From Piper betle (Eukaryota; Streptophyta; Magnoliopsida; Piperales; Piperaceae), in assembly GCA_033002965.1 (NCBI GenBank), contig JAURVB010013144.1, positions 44,647 through 108,646 on the forward strand: a stretch of 64,000 nucleotides of DNA, in the 5' to 3' direction. Under the pieces are notes generated by a model. It saw nothing but the letters and a program-made list of their open reading frames with translations. It did no database searches and was not told the origin of the DNA. This document shows positions 36,445 through 47,572 of this stretch, piece by piece. Both the position numbers and the translations under genes were made by a program. How positions within the stretch are numbered: the stretch's first letter is position 1; the number at the start of each line of letters is the position of its first letter.

Positions 36445-37850
36445 TGTAAAACCCTGAAAAAAATAATTAGGTTAATTTATTTTGGGTTTTATAAATCTTA
36501 AAACGAACCATAAATAATATTTGATTAAATAAATTCTTAAGAATCAATATCATTTATAAACCATTTGTATTCACTTAATAGTAAGTTTTTGACTTTTCAT
36601 TATCACACAAATGATATAGTAATGAGTGATTACGTTCTTTTCTATAAAATTTAATGTAATGACTTCTTAAATTCCACACATATTAATAAAATTTAATATA
36701 ATGACTTCTTGAATTCCACACATATTATTCTATATAAAGGAGAGTTCTATTGTTACATGAAACATCCTTTGGATAGCTTGTGAGTACATTTGGCTTTAGA
36801 GAAATTATATTCATATGAGGATCATGTGTTGTAGTTGCAAATACCTCATCACAATTCCAAGTCCGTATAACTATTTAAAATGTTGTATTGTCCATATAAT
36901 TATTTAAAATGTTGTATTTTCCCTAGTGGACAACCTGGTCAGCTTGAGCCCAGATTTGATCACCATGCACGGAGTGCAACCGGGGTCAAGGAATTGACTC
37001 AATCTGACATGGGCTACATCCTTCATAATCAAATAATAGACATGATGGACTGACCCTTCACCAATAAATTGCACATAGCGGATTGGACTCGCCAGCCAAT
37101 TACGGACATGGTGGATTGGACTCACCAGCCGATAACGGACATGGCAGATTTGACTCACCAGCCGGTAATGGACATGATGGACTACCCATCAGTCAATAAA
37201 TTAGACATAGCGGATTGGACTCGCCAGCTAATTACGGACATGGTGGACTGATCCATCAGCAAATAAATTAGATATGGCAGATTGGACTCGCCAGCCAATT
37301 ACGGACATGGTGGACTGACCCATCAGCCAATAGATGGACATGGCGAATTGGACTCGCCGGTCGGTAATGGACATGATGGACTGACCCATCAGCCAATAGA
37401 TGGACATGGTGGACTGACCCATCAGCCAACTAATGGACATGGTGGATTGAACCATCAGCTAATAAATGGACATGTTGGAATGGTCACAACAGCCATTATT
37501 ATAGATAATGATAGGGAGTTTATGGACTTGTTTTATTTAATTATACGACTTAGTGTTCTTATCACTAATGCAGAATTGCCTCTGCAGGTATAAGCATGGA
37601 AGGATTGGTAGAGTCGGGACAGTTGGAGGACTCTATTATTGGACTATTCTTTTCTCGAGATTGTTTGCGTGGTAATGGGATGTTGGTTTGGTTCATGGGA
37701 CTTAGATTATTCTAAGCATTTATATAGCAAATTTATTGTTGTGGATTATTAAAAATCTTAAAAATTAATAGAAAATTAATTTATGAAACATTTAGTTTCA
37801 TATAGTAACACTTGGCTCGTGGCTCGGAACGGGCGGGTCATTACTGAAGA

Positions 37851-38812
37851 TGTATCACGATGTTTGGCAACCATATTGGTAGCCGGGATTGAAGAGGGAA
37901 ATCTTTGACACCGTTGCCAGGTCACGGTTTGTCAGCAGGTGAAGGCCGAACACTTCCACCCCAATGGGACCTTATAGCCATTGGAGACCCCAAAGTAGAA
38001 GTGAACAGTATAGCATATGACTTTGTGGTCAATTTGCCTAAGACCCATCAGTAGAGAGCTGTCATGTGGATCATAGTGGATTGACTGACGAAGTGTACAC
38101 ATTTCATACCTATTAGAATGAATTACCCACTATCTACTTTGGTGACTTTGTTTCGAGATCTGATAGTGTGATTACATGGAGTCCCTTTGGATATCATATC
38201 AGACAGAGATCCACAGTTTACATCCCATTTTTGGAGAGCTTTTCAGGTAGCCATGGGCATAGAGTCGATGTTTAGTACCACATTCCACCCCTAGACCGAC
38301 AGGCAGTCTAAGAGGACCGTTTAGATCCTTGAAGATTTGCTTAGGGCTTGCATGTTAGACTTTGGAGGTAATTGGGATGAGCATTTTCCTTTGGTGGAAT
38401 TAGCATAAAAAAATGTTATGAGGCTAGCATTGGGATGGCACCATTTGATGCACTATATGGCAGGCTGTGCATATCTCCAGTGTGTTGGGTTCATGGCAAT
38501 GAGTCGATGGTAGTTGGGCCAAAAATGATTCAACAAACATAGGATGCAGTGATGCGGATCCAAGAGAGGATGGGGTCAGCTTAGGACTGACAGAGAAGCT
38601 ACACTAATCAACACCGACGTGAAGTTCACTTTGTAGTCGGAGATCATGCTCTCTTAAAAATCTCCCTGACAAAAGGAAACATGAGATTTGATACACGAGG
38701 GAAACTCACTTTGCAATACATTGGCCAATTTGATGTTCTAGAGCGCATCGGTCAACTGGCCTATCGCCTTGTACTACCACCTCACCTATTAGGCGCCCAT
38801 GATGTATATACG
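37851..38812 (+). pseudogene. G0 gypsy integrase remnant
   Basis: It continues the motif cut by L1 (KMYHDVWQPYW) and gives, in broken frames, the HHCC region, integrase core fragments ([24 protein letters not shown]) and the start of the FHVS region (GAHDVY). Many stops and frameshifts are present. It ends abruptly at about 38812, where a different LTR-like sequence begins. Confidence 0.78.
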
Positions 38813-39305
38813 TGAGTATGCTTTATTTATTTTATTTTACCCATTTGATTATAGAATTAAATTTAAACCATTAATCATATTAGGACTCCTTGGTTCAGAA
38901 TTTTTGTTGTGTTGGTAGTTTTAGAGCATGTCCTTCGATAGATATCCGACTTATTTTATTTTCCCATTTTATTTTAACTCGTGTCCATGACTTGTTTAGC
39001 ATTCCTTCACAACCCTTAGACAGCCTTTTGAAGCTTTTAGAATCCCATTTTACAATTAATTGGTCATATCCTAGTTGAGAGTAAAATTACTAAAATACCC
39101 TTAAATTTTTTTAACAAAAACGAGGCCTTAACTAGCCCCACTAAAATTTGGAATCACCCAAACTACCCTTCCCTATTTTTCACTACCTCAACCGCCCCCA
39201 CCCCCCTGCCCCTCACCCCACCTTTTCTTTTCTCCCCAAACTGCCGACCACTCCCTGCCTCACCTCGCCGCCGATGCCCGCGCTGGCTGACCTCCCCGTT
39301 CTTCT

Positions 39306-40534
39306 TGTGAGATCCCTCAACTTAGTCCCACATCTAATACCTACTAGGAGAAGATCCTGTTTATAAGTGGGAATGGACTAGAGATCTTTAACTTTCGGGG
39401 TACCCATTTTAAAGAAATGACTTAGCCCATTACGTTGCACTTTGGGCTGGGTCGTTATAAATGGTATCAAAGCCAACCTGGTTTCGTGTTAGATGGTGGG
39501 ATGGACTGGGGACGTTGGCTAGGCTGCCAGTCACGGGCCAAAAAGGTCGTGGGCTGGGGTTAGCAACGGGCCAAGACTAGAAACGTTGGCTAGGCTGCCG
39601 GTCACGGGCCAGAAAGGACGTGGGTTGGGGCTAGCAACGGGCCAAGAATAGGTATTTCGGGGACGAAATATCCTAACGTGGGTGGATTGTGAGATCCCTC
39701 AACTTAGTCCCACATCTAATACTTACTGGGAGAAGATCCTGTTTATAAGTGGGAATGGACTAGAGATCTTTAACTTCCAGGGTACCCATTTTAAAGAAAT
39801 GACTTAGCCCATTACGTTGCACTTTGGGCTGGGTTATTACAAATGGTATCAGAGCCGACCTAGTTCCGTGTTAGATGGTGGGATGGACTAGGGACGTTGG
39901 CTAGGCTGCCGGTCACAGGCCAAAAAGGTCGTGGGCTGGGGTTAGCAACGGGCCAAAATTAGAAACGTTGGCTAGGCTGCCAGTCACGGGCCAGAAAGGA
40001 CGTGGGCTGGGGCTAGCAACGGGCTAAAAATAGGCATTTTAGGGACGAAATTTCCTAAGGTGGGTGGATTGTGAGATCCCTCAACTTAGTCCCACATCTA
40101 ATACCTACTGGGAGAAGATCCTGTTTATAAGTGGGAATGGACTATAGATCTTTAACTTTCAGGGTACCCATTTTAAAGAAATGACTTAGCCCATTACGTT
40201 GCGCTTTGGGCTGGGTCATTACAAATGGTATTAGAGCCGACCTGGTTCCGTGTTAGATGGTGGGCTGGATTAGAAACGTTGGCTAGGCTGCCGGTCTCTG
40301 GCCAGAAAGGTCGTGGGCTGGGGCTAGCAACGGGCCAAGTATAGGCATTTAAGGGACGAAATTTCCTAAGGTGGGTGGATTGTGAGATCCCTCAACTTAG
40401 TGCCACATCTAATACCTACTGGGAGAAGATCTTGTTTATAAGTGGGAATGGACTAGAGATCTTTAACTTCCGAGGTACCCATTTTAATGAAATGACTTAG
40501 CCCATTACGTTGCACTTTGGGCCGGGTCGTTACA
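39306..40534 (+). mobile_element. TRIM-type array T3: four LTRs and three internal segments, TSD CTTCT
   Basis: Four LTRs of exactly 154 bp lie at 39306-39459, 39688-39841, 40070-40223 and 40381-40534. The internal segments are 228, 228 and 157 bp. Each begins with the iMet primer site (TGGTATCAGAGCC or variants, for example 39844-39856) and ends with GGTGGGTGGAT. The 71-bp length difference is one copy of a block GGCTAGGCTGCCGGTCACGG... that is doubled in the first two. The 5-bp target duplication CTTCT is exact at 39301-39305 and 40535-40539. The whole multimer therefore sits between one pair of duplicates. Confidence 0.95.
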
Positions 40535-41517
40535 CTTCTCCTCTTCTCTCTTCCCCTACCCCTTCTTCTTCCTACCTATTTCCCCCATTGATCGCCTCCC
40601 TAGAGCCCTAGCCGACCATCCCTGCCCCTTGGTCGCCACCGGCAGCATGTTGCAGCCGCGGCCTTGACACCGGCTAGCTCCCCTGACCGACCCTTTATTC
40701 CCTTCCCATCTCCTCCCTTCCCCTTAACTTTCCTCTACCCGTTCTCCCTCCTCCCCAGGCCTCCCTAGCTTTGTTTCCCCTTGCCGCACAGCAGCACTGT
40801 CACCTCACTCGACTGTCACTACTGTCGTCACCGTCGTCTTCGAACCAGTGTGAGGAGCCCCTTCCCCTCTCTATCTCATTTTAGTTTCATTTTATTATCT
40901 ATCATTGGCATTGCACATCGGTTGTGATTTAATAAATGTGTTAATTTTGGAATTCCATGATAAAGTTGCCTATTGATTGTAATGATTTATGATGAGCATT
41001 GCACAAGGTTGTATCGATAGAGAAGTAATTAATTTTTTGATAGAAATTGATAGATTAATATTGATGTTAATATTGTATGATAATTAATTAATGATATGAT
41101 GACTTTAAAATGCAGATTAGCATTTGATTGAGTGTTCATTGTGATATTATGATGTGGGAAATAATTGACCTTTTGATGGTAATTAAAAATGGAAATTTGA
41201 TTAATTAAATTAAAATACTTGTTAATTGATTCATGTTGTTGCTGTCAAATAGATTGGGATGGTTAAATAACCTTGTGATGAACATTAGCATTGATTAATG
41301 AATTGATTGCCTCACCCGTACTTTGTTGAAGTTTAAAACCTTGATATGTACTTTTGATGGTTTTGTTAACTTAAATCACTAATAACTTGTTGCTATTGAT
41401 ATATGAATCCCTCGTACATTAATCAAATGTTGAACTTTCAAAATCATGAAATGCTTTTATTCTTGATGTTATTGAATGCATTATGGAAATTTTCTTTTAT
41501 GTGGACTTGCTTGATTC

Positions 41518-41518
<1 letters not shown>

Positions 41519-41582
<64 letters not shown>
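41519..41582. repeat. (TA)n(TG)n compound microsatellite
   Basis: About 20 bp of TA repeats followed by about 42 bp of TG repeats, ending at the start of an L1-type LTR fragment. The TG tract can form Z-DNA. Confidence 0.95.
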
Positions 41583-41585
<3 letters not shown>

Positions 41586-41932
41586 CGATTCGCCCGTTTC
41601 GAGCCACGAGCAAGTATTACTATATGAAGCTAAGTATCTCATAAATTAATTTTCTATTAATTTTCATGATTTTAAATGAATCCATAATAATAAATTTAAT
41701 ATACAAATGCTCGGAATAATCTAAGTCCCATAAACTGAACCAAAATCCAACTACCATGCAAACAATTTTGAGAAAAAAATAGTCTAATAATAGATTCCTC
41801 CAACTATCCCACCTCTACCCATCCTTCCATGCTCATACATGTGAAGGTAATTCTGTATTAGTGATAAAAATACTAAGTAATATAATTACAAGAAATAATT
41901 AATATATTCCACAACATCTGAATTACATGTTT
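41581..41932 (-). mobile_element. L1-type LTR 3' fragment, reversed
   Basis: It begins TGTAACGATTCGCCCGTTTCGAGCC, the reverse of the GGCTCGGAACGGGCGGGTCGTTACA end of L1. It runs through the conserved block with CCATCCTTCCATGCTCATAC and stops near ATTACATGTTT. Only about 350 bp remain, so this is a truncated copy. Confidence 0.75.
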
Positions 41933-42738
41933 AAAAGTGGGACTTTAAGATAATGCTAAGAGTGACATAATACTCGTCAGTTCGGGATGCCATCTCGTCT
42001 GCAGCTTGATGACTCCTTAATAGTTGCCTTTAGAGTGTTCAGTTGAAGTGATATAATTGATTTCTTTTACTTGGGAGTCAAATCTAATTTGTCAGTTTGA
42101 TATTTAGTTATTTCCAAACCATTGACAACCACTGTTGATGTTTTCTATTATCTATATAGGTGAGGAACAAGAAGGAGATATGATAGCCTTGGCAGAGGAG
42201 CAGACCTTGCGCGACATGTATTATTTCAGTGATTTTGTCATGACATTATTTTGTTATATATTTTGTGTTATGTCTAAAATGTATGAGATATTCTTAGATG
42301 GGTTTGGTAATTTGGTGGATGTGTTCATCAGATGGGTCAAGGCCCAATTTATAACTTTTATTTTGTTATTTATAACTTTATTGTACTCTGAAAAATTATA
42401 TGTTATGTTGTGAAAATATATTTTGTTAAACAGGTAAGCCCCTTATTGCACTTTTAATGGAAACTTCATCCGTTTTATTTTAGAACTTTCTATAATTTTT
42501 ATCATACTTAATTGATTTTAAGTTTGATTAATAATCATAACATAGTATCTTGTTATGGTGTGCATTTCATGCATGCATTGGTTGTATATTATGATATTTT
42601 TTTGTTTTGAGACACATAAAGAGTCTAAATCCCTTCTGCTTAAGTTCGAGTCAACCAACTTAATCAAAATAAAGGTTAGTCTTATCTACCATAACAATTT
42701 CAATTCGATTTGAAAATGAACCAAATTTGAAGTATTAC

Positions 42739-43793
42739 AAGACTACTATAAATCTAACATAAATATAGGCCTAAAATTAATCATAAAAAATAATAAACGA
42801 TATATAATAAAAATATAAATTTCTAAAATTGGCCACAAGGTGGGGAACAACTATGAGGTTTCATAGCTTTCATCACTTTCTCTAAATAATTAATTTTCTA
42901 CTAATAAAATAAATTATTTGTGCAAGTGTTTTACAATATAAATCCCTAGATTAAATAGATAATTTAGAGGTTGGGTACTTCTCCCGATGTAAATGCCTAT
43001 TTCTTTCACATAGCATATTCATTTTTACCTTGTGCATCATGGGCACCTAAGAGTAGGGATGGGTTGACACTTATACCTAAGACTAGGGATGGGTTCAAAG
43101 GCATAAATAAATTAGATTTGATTGTTTCCATGTCCATCTTGAATTTAAAAATCCAAACTCGAATCCAACCCGAATTTGCATCTACTTTATTTATCTATTC
43201 ATATCCAATGAAAATATACAAAACTCATAACTCAATCAACTAAAATAATATAAATTTTAATATATAAATATAATAACAATAATAATAATAATAATAATAA
43301 CATAATATTTTAAATATTTTTAAAAATATAATTTTATAAAATAACACCGCCCCAATCTAATTTTGATCTACATATTTTTTAATATATTTATATCTAAAAC
43401 ATATGAACTCAAATCCAATCCAAAACTTTTATAGATCATAGAGCAAAACTTTTATAGATTATATATAAACAAGTCGGATTCAGATCCAATACCGGATATC
43501 TAAACTCATCCCTATCTAAGATGGCTAAACATTTCAACGCAAGCAAGATATTAGCAATTAGCAGAGACCACAGTCAATGGATAACTTAGCTCCAGATTAA
43601 TGCCCTGATATGAAATCATAAATTATTACGATACATAGATTGAAAACTTGCGGACAAAATAGAACACCTCATTCGCGACAACAAAACACACAACGAATGA
43701 CCCAACAAACTCAACAGATGGCAGCCCTAAAACATTAATCTGCAGACTCAATAATCACTATTTATAATAGCCTTCCTAATTTTCGCCAAATTC
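42739..43793. other. Intergenic, AT-rich
   Basis: No gene or clear element. A short (AAT)n tract is present near 43270-43305. The last 200 bases are likely the 3' untranslated region of the ACP gene read on the minus strand. Confidence 0.6.
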
Positions 43794-46282
43794 TCAACAT
43801 TCTCTCTCGCTAACCAGTTTCTCAACAAGATCGGCAGCATCTTGAACAGTTGCAATTTTATTGGCACTTTCTTCTCCCAAAGAGATGTCAAATGCCTCCT
43901 CAATGCCCATGACAATTTCAACCTGGTTTGTTTTCAAAAGAGTCCAAGTGAAAAATGGTCAGTAATTGATTGTTCGTAAGCTACAGTGTGGATGCAATGA
44001 AACCGGCCAGGACTTCTTTTCCTGGATTTTGGATTGCCATGATTTCCTAAAAAAGATACTAAAAAAAAAGTTTGCAATCCAGTCTCAAATAATTCAGGGG
44101 CTCCTAACGACTTAAGGGACAGCAATCCATATACAAGAACTGTGATGATTTGGAAGAATGCAATGAAATATTAAATTAAAAAACTTAAATTCTAAAGCCA
44201 CAAGAATAACATTTTAATCAAATTGAAAATAATTTCACTCCTAAGGATTGCAAATGCTAACTGCCCTCTGTTTCTTCTGATTCAAATATTCGTGCAAGCA
44301 ATCTATTATACAATGTCAAACTTGTAAGTTAAAGATATTGCTTATGTATTCAGAGCTATACAATACATTTGATATCAATCAAAACTACAAACCCATAAAA
44401 AAAGATGTGGAATGTGCAAAGATGAGTTCAATAGTCATCAGCTATTTACCGTGTCAAGTGAATCAGCACCTAATGCTTGAAATTTAGATTCGCCGGTGAC
44501 AGAGGCATCCTTAGCTAATGCCAGCTGGTCCTTTACAATTTTACACACCTTTTCCAGGGTCTCAGCTTTTGCCTGTAAAAATATCATAAATTCTGCAAGA
44601 TATATGGTTATCCATCCAATGATCAGGAAAAATATGCATTAGATCAATTGTGCCATATCAAAGATACAACTGTGGGTAAAATAGGTTCATGTTTGGCCAA
44701 TTTATTTTAAGGTGAAGGCCATAACCGAGTAAGACTTGCCAAAAGTTACAGATTTTGGGCAAAAGCAATGATACGAGCTAAGAGGGCATGGCCATAACGC
44801 AATCCATATCAATAAGCTTGTACCTCTGTGACCAAGTCAATATGTCCACCAACCTTGATCATTCATTGTGACATTCATCATCAAACACTTCAAAAAAATT
44901 TAAAATATATATATAACAAGCTATGATGCACTTGGTTTTTTTTGAAATAATACAAATGAAAGATTGCGTAATTCAATGCCATAGAACAAATTGTTTATCA
45001 ATGTTCACATGTAACCCTTTGTGCCACACTAAAGGATATAGACTATCGATGGCATCATAAAACTTGCCATCTCCAGGAAAAGAAAACTAAAAAACACCAT
45101 TATGTAAGGTAACTGTCTCAGAGATACATACAGCACAAGAAACTCGGAAGCTAATTGGCTGCAACCAAACGGATGGGAGAGTTATCCTCTGGGCAAGAAA
45201 CGATGCTGACTTCAGACCTGAAAACCTGATCATTGCCTGCACAAGACAAGAGAAGCAAAAAACTTTTCATCAATTGTAAACGTATTACAACTTTGATTCA
45301 AGAGCCAAATCGAAACATACAAAAGGAATACAAACATCATCTAATACCCTTCAGCAATGCACAGGTAAATATATATAAACTCATGCATCAAAATTATATT
45401 TTAAAAAAAGAGGCCACAGAAAAAAGTAGAACTTTCTCTATTATAGTGGAAAATAGATTTTTAGGGAACTTGCGCATATTTTATTGAATCCGACTATTGC
45501 CAAACATCACACAGCTTTTGCATATGTACATAAAAAAACCCATCATCATCCACAGAATTCAACAAAAAAAATACGGTCAAAAGAAATTTCTGATGTTCTT
45601 GCATCTGCTCTATAATTTCACCATTTCTCAACAAAACAAAAAAAGGTCAAAAGAAATTTCTGATGTTCTTGCAGCTGCTCTATAATTTCACCATTTTCCA
45701 ATTCAAATTGCATACAAACAGATCCTTTTCTATAAACTTTATCTTGATCAAATTGTTAATTCTACTGATAGGCTTGAACACACACAACCAGCAATACTTT
45801 TCTACATGGAAGAAAAGATTAAATAAAAGAAAAGATGAAAATCAATGTCAAGCAGCTCAGCCTATTCAAATACAAGACATAGATCACCCAACAAACGCAA
45901 ACATAATCACATTCCAACATCACTCAACCACGTAAGCATGATCACATGCACAGAATCATACCAACAGATCAAACGTATCAAACAAGTTCCAATACTCCAA
46001 CACCAGATAAACATGATCACATGCACGTAATCACACATCCTAACACCAAAACAAAAGCACAGATCCAAGCTCACTCAACGAGCCCTGCTCCAGTGAATCC
46101 AATAGAAAAGAACCAAATAGGCCAAGAAAAGCGCAGATCGGATCGGCAAAGCGAAGCCATCAAAGGCAAAGAGACAAAAAAAAGGAGAGAGCTTTCGGGT
46201 GAAAAGAAGGCGATACCGGATCCCGCCCCGCGGATCGGGGATGGCAGGCGAAGGCGATCGAGGACCCGGCCGTGGAGGCCAT
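43794..46282 (-). CDS. ACP: Plastid acyl carrier protein, four exons
   Basis: Exons on the minus strand: 46217-46282, 45132-45236, 44450-44572 and 43794-43922. All introns are GT-AG. The exons join in frame to 140 residues. Residues 1-56 form a Ser/Ala/Arg-rich plastid transit peptide ([11 protein letters not shown]...; then FRVSCA). The mature part begins [14 protein letters not shown] and carries the phosphopantetheine motif GADSLDTVE, with the attachment site at Ser95. It ends [14 protein letters not shown]. In the family this Ser bears the 4'-phosphopantetheine arm that carries growing acyl chains in type II fatty-acid synthesis in the plastid stroma. The four-exon layout and transit peptide separate it from mitochondrial ACP. 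The start is the only ATG giving a transit peptide, 22 codons before the first intron. There is no sign of decay. Confidence 0.95.
45575..45715. repeat. 70-bp tandem duplication in ACP intron 1
   Basis: Two near-identical copies with a 70-bp period share GGTCAAAAGAAATTTCTGAT and CTGCTCTATAATTTCACCATT. It lies wholly inside the first intron, so it does not affect the coding sequence. Confidence 0.85.
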
Positions 46283-46623
46283 GGCCGGCGAATCAGACGG
46301 CGACGGCGGCGGCGGCGGAGGCGGAGGAGACGGTGAGTGTGGAGCGGAAGGAAGGGCCTGTTTGGATTTTATATACGCCACCTCCGTTTGGCGGCATCAA
46401 TCGTATCGAAATCAAACACAGGTTTCATGTTTTCGGCTATGCCCCTCCTTTTTTATTTTGTTTTTAGTGCTCCCTATTGTGATTTTATTTGCATTTTTCT
46501 CCGTCAACGTCGGCCCAAGTTGAGGTAAAACACTAACTCATGGTTTGGTTTGTTATTCATGGTTCGATCTTAAGTAAAAAACTAGTCCAGAAATAGAGTT
46601 GGATTTTGTAGAGATATACCCTC
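46283..46623. other. ACP promoter region
   Basis: It holds the leader and TATA box of ACP. Beyond them is about 240 bp of plain sequence reaching to the hAT-like insertion. No further element is recognised. Confidence 0.6.
46367..46375 (-). promoter_or_regulatory. TATA box of the ACP gene
   Basis: The minus strand reads GCGTATATAAAATCC about 85 bases before the ATG at 46282. The sequence between them is a C/T-rich leader (CCGTCTCCTCCGCCTCCG), typical of plant 5' UTRs. Confidence 0.7.
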
Positions 46624-47564
46624 CATGGTTGTAAAAATCGGAATCGGAATTAGAATCAGTTTTTGAGTGAGTCAAAATTGAAATTAGAATCTGCCTAAAT
46701 CGGACAAGAATCGGTTCAGTTGAATCGGTTTGAATCAGTCCAAATCGGTCCGATACAAAAATTTAACAACTCATCAATTAGTCCAAATCGATCCAAATTG
46801 TGTGTATTATATTTTATAATATTTTTTAGATTTTTTTATAATTTATTTAGAATTAGTTATTATTTTTTATTCGAATAAAACCGAGTAAACTTTTAATTAC
46901 GAAAATGCCACCGGGTTCTTTAAAATTTTACCCCGATTCTCCCATCCCCCCCCTGACGCGGCCTACTTCAACCCCGCCACAGCCGTGGCCACCGCCCCGC
47001 CCCACCTCCCCCTGTCGGCCCCACCCCCTACGCCTCTTGCCCTGTCCCGCCACCCCCTTCCCTAGTGCACCTCGTCGTCGCTCGCACCCCCCCCCCCACA
47101 TTGCCACCATGCCCGATCCGCCCTCGCCGCCACTTGCCTGCCACGCCCAATCGGCCTCCCAGACCCTCACCACGCCCCAATCGGCCCACCGCTCACCCTT
47201 GTCGGTTGCCCTCGCCGCCTCGTCTTTCCCCTGCCTCGGAGGCAAGGTCGGAGCTGAGGTCATCTGCAGTAGATGGGTGGAGGGAAGAATCGCAGTGGCA
47301 GAGGGGCGGAGACCCGATTGGGGTAAGTTTCTAATTTTATCCTTGCTTAAATAATTTAATTAATATCATACCTAAGGTATTTTGGTTATTTACCCAAAAA
47401 ATCGATTTTACCTGATTTACCCCGATTCCGAATCGAATTTAAATCGGTCAGAATCGAGGTAACTCGGCCAATTTTGAAACCGATTTGGGGCCGACCGATT
47501 CAACCCCTAAATTGGATCGGAACGCTGCCGATCCGAGTGGAATCGGCCGATTTGTGCAATCATG
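46624..47564. mobile_element. Non-autonomous hAT-like element, 8-bp TSD ATACCCTC
   Basis: The exact 8-bp duplicates ATACCCTC lie at 46616-46623 and 47565-47572. The terminal inverted repeats are CATGGTTGTAAAAATCGG on the left and CATGATTGCACAAATCGG on the reversed right, 15 of 18 matching. Both subterminal regions are crowded with AATCGG/CCGATT, as expected for hAT transposase binding. There is no transposase frame. The middle (about 46790-47340) resembles the AT-rich then C-rich 5' half of the local gypsy LTRs, which suggests captured or nested LTR sequence. The 8-bp duplication supports hAT; the family is not otherwise identified. Confidence 0.8.
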
Positions 47565-47572
47565 ATACCCTC

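Larger units (their letters stand above)
34333..37845 (+). mobile_element. Non-autonomous LTR element L1 (LTR, 475-bp internal, LTR), TSD GAATA/GAAGA
   Basis: LTRs are 34333-35969 (1637 bp) and 36445-37845 (1401 bp). Both start TGTAAAACCC and contain the same AT-rich and tandem-repeat blocks. The first ends GGGTCGTTACA; the second ends GGGTCATTACT. The internal region 35970-36444 has a primer site TGGTATCAGAGC at 35972-35983 and a purine tract CTGGGGAGAT before the second LTR, with no protein frame. The target duplicates are GAATA (34328-34332) and GAAGA (37846-37850). The second is the expected codon sequence of the G0 integrase, so the first has mutated. LTR termini and a conserved inner block resemble those of G1, so L1 probably used G1-like enzymes. 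Confidence 0.88.
38813..42738 (+). mobile_element. Decayed gypsy LTR (same type as S1), interrupted by T3 and an L1 fragment
   Basis: It has the order of features seen in S1: an AT-rich start, a C/T-rich leader-like part (39180-39300, 40535-40860), AT-rich DNA, a (TA)n tract, then the conserved end region. The end region has a TATATAGGTGAG splice-like motif at 42150 and the terminus AAGTATTACA at 42738. The starting border is not clean and no target duplication was found. No gene is seen; the 92-residue frame at 42135-42413 lies within the LTR. Confidence 0.55.

Noticed and set aside
42135..42413. 92-residue hydrophobic frame resembling a small membrane protein
   Set aside because: It is the conserved end section of a decayed gypsy LTR; homologous positions in S1 are not open in this frame.
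43794..46282. Mitochondrial ACP as the identity of the ACP gene
   Set aside because: The transit peptide, the SCAAKAET start of the mature protein and the four-exon layout fit the plastid form better.
46905..47354. 149-residue Pro-rich frame
   Set aside because: C-rich LTR-like interior of the hAT-like element, open on both strands because of composition.
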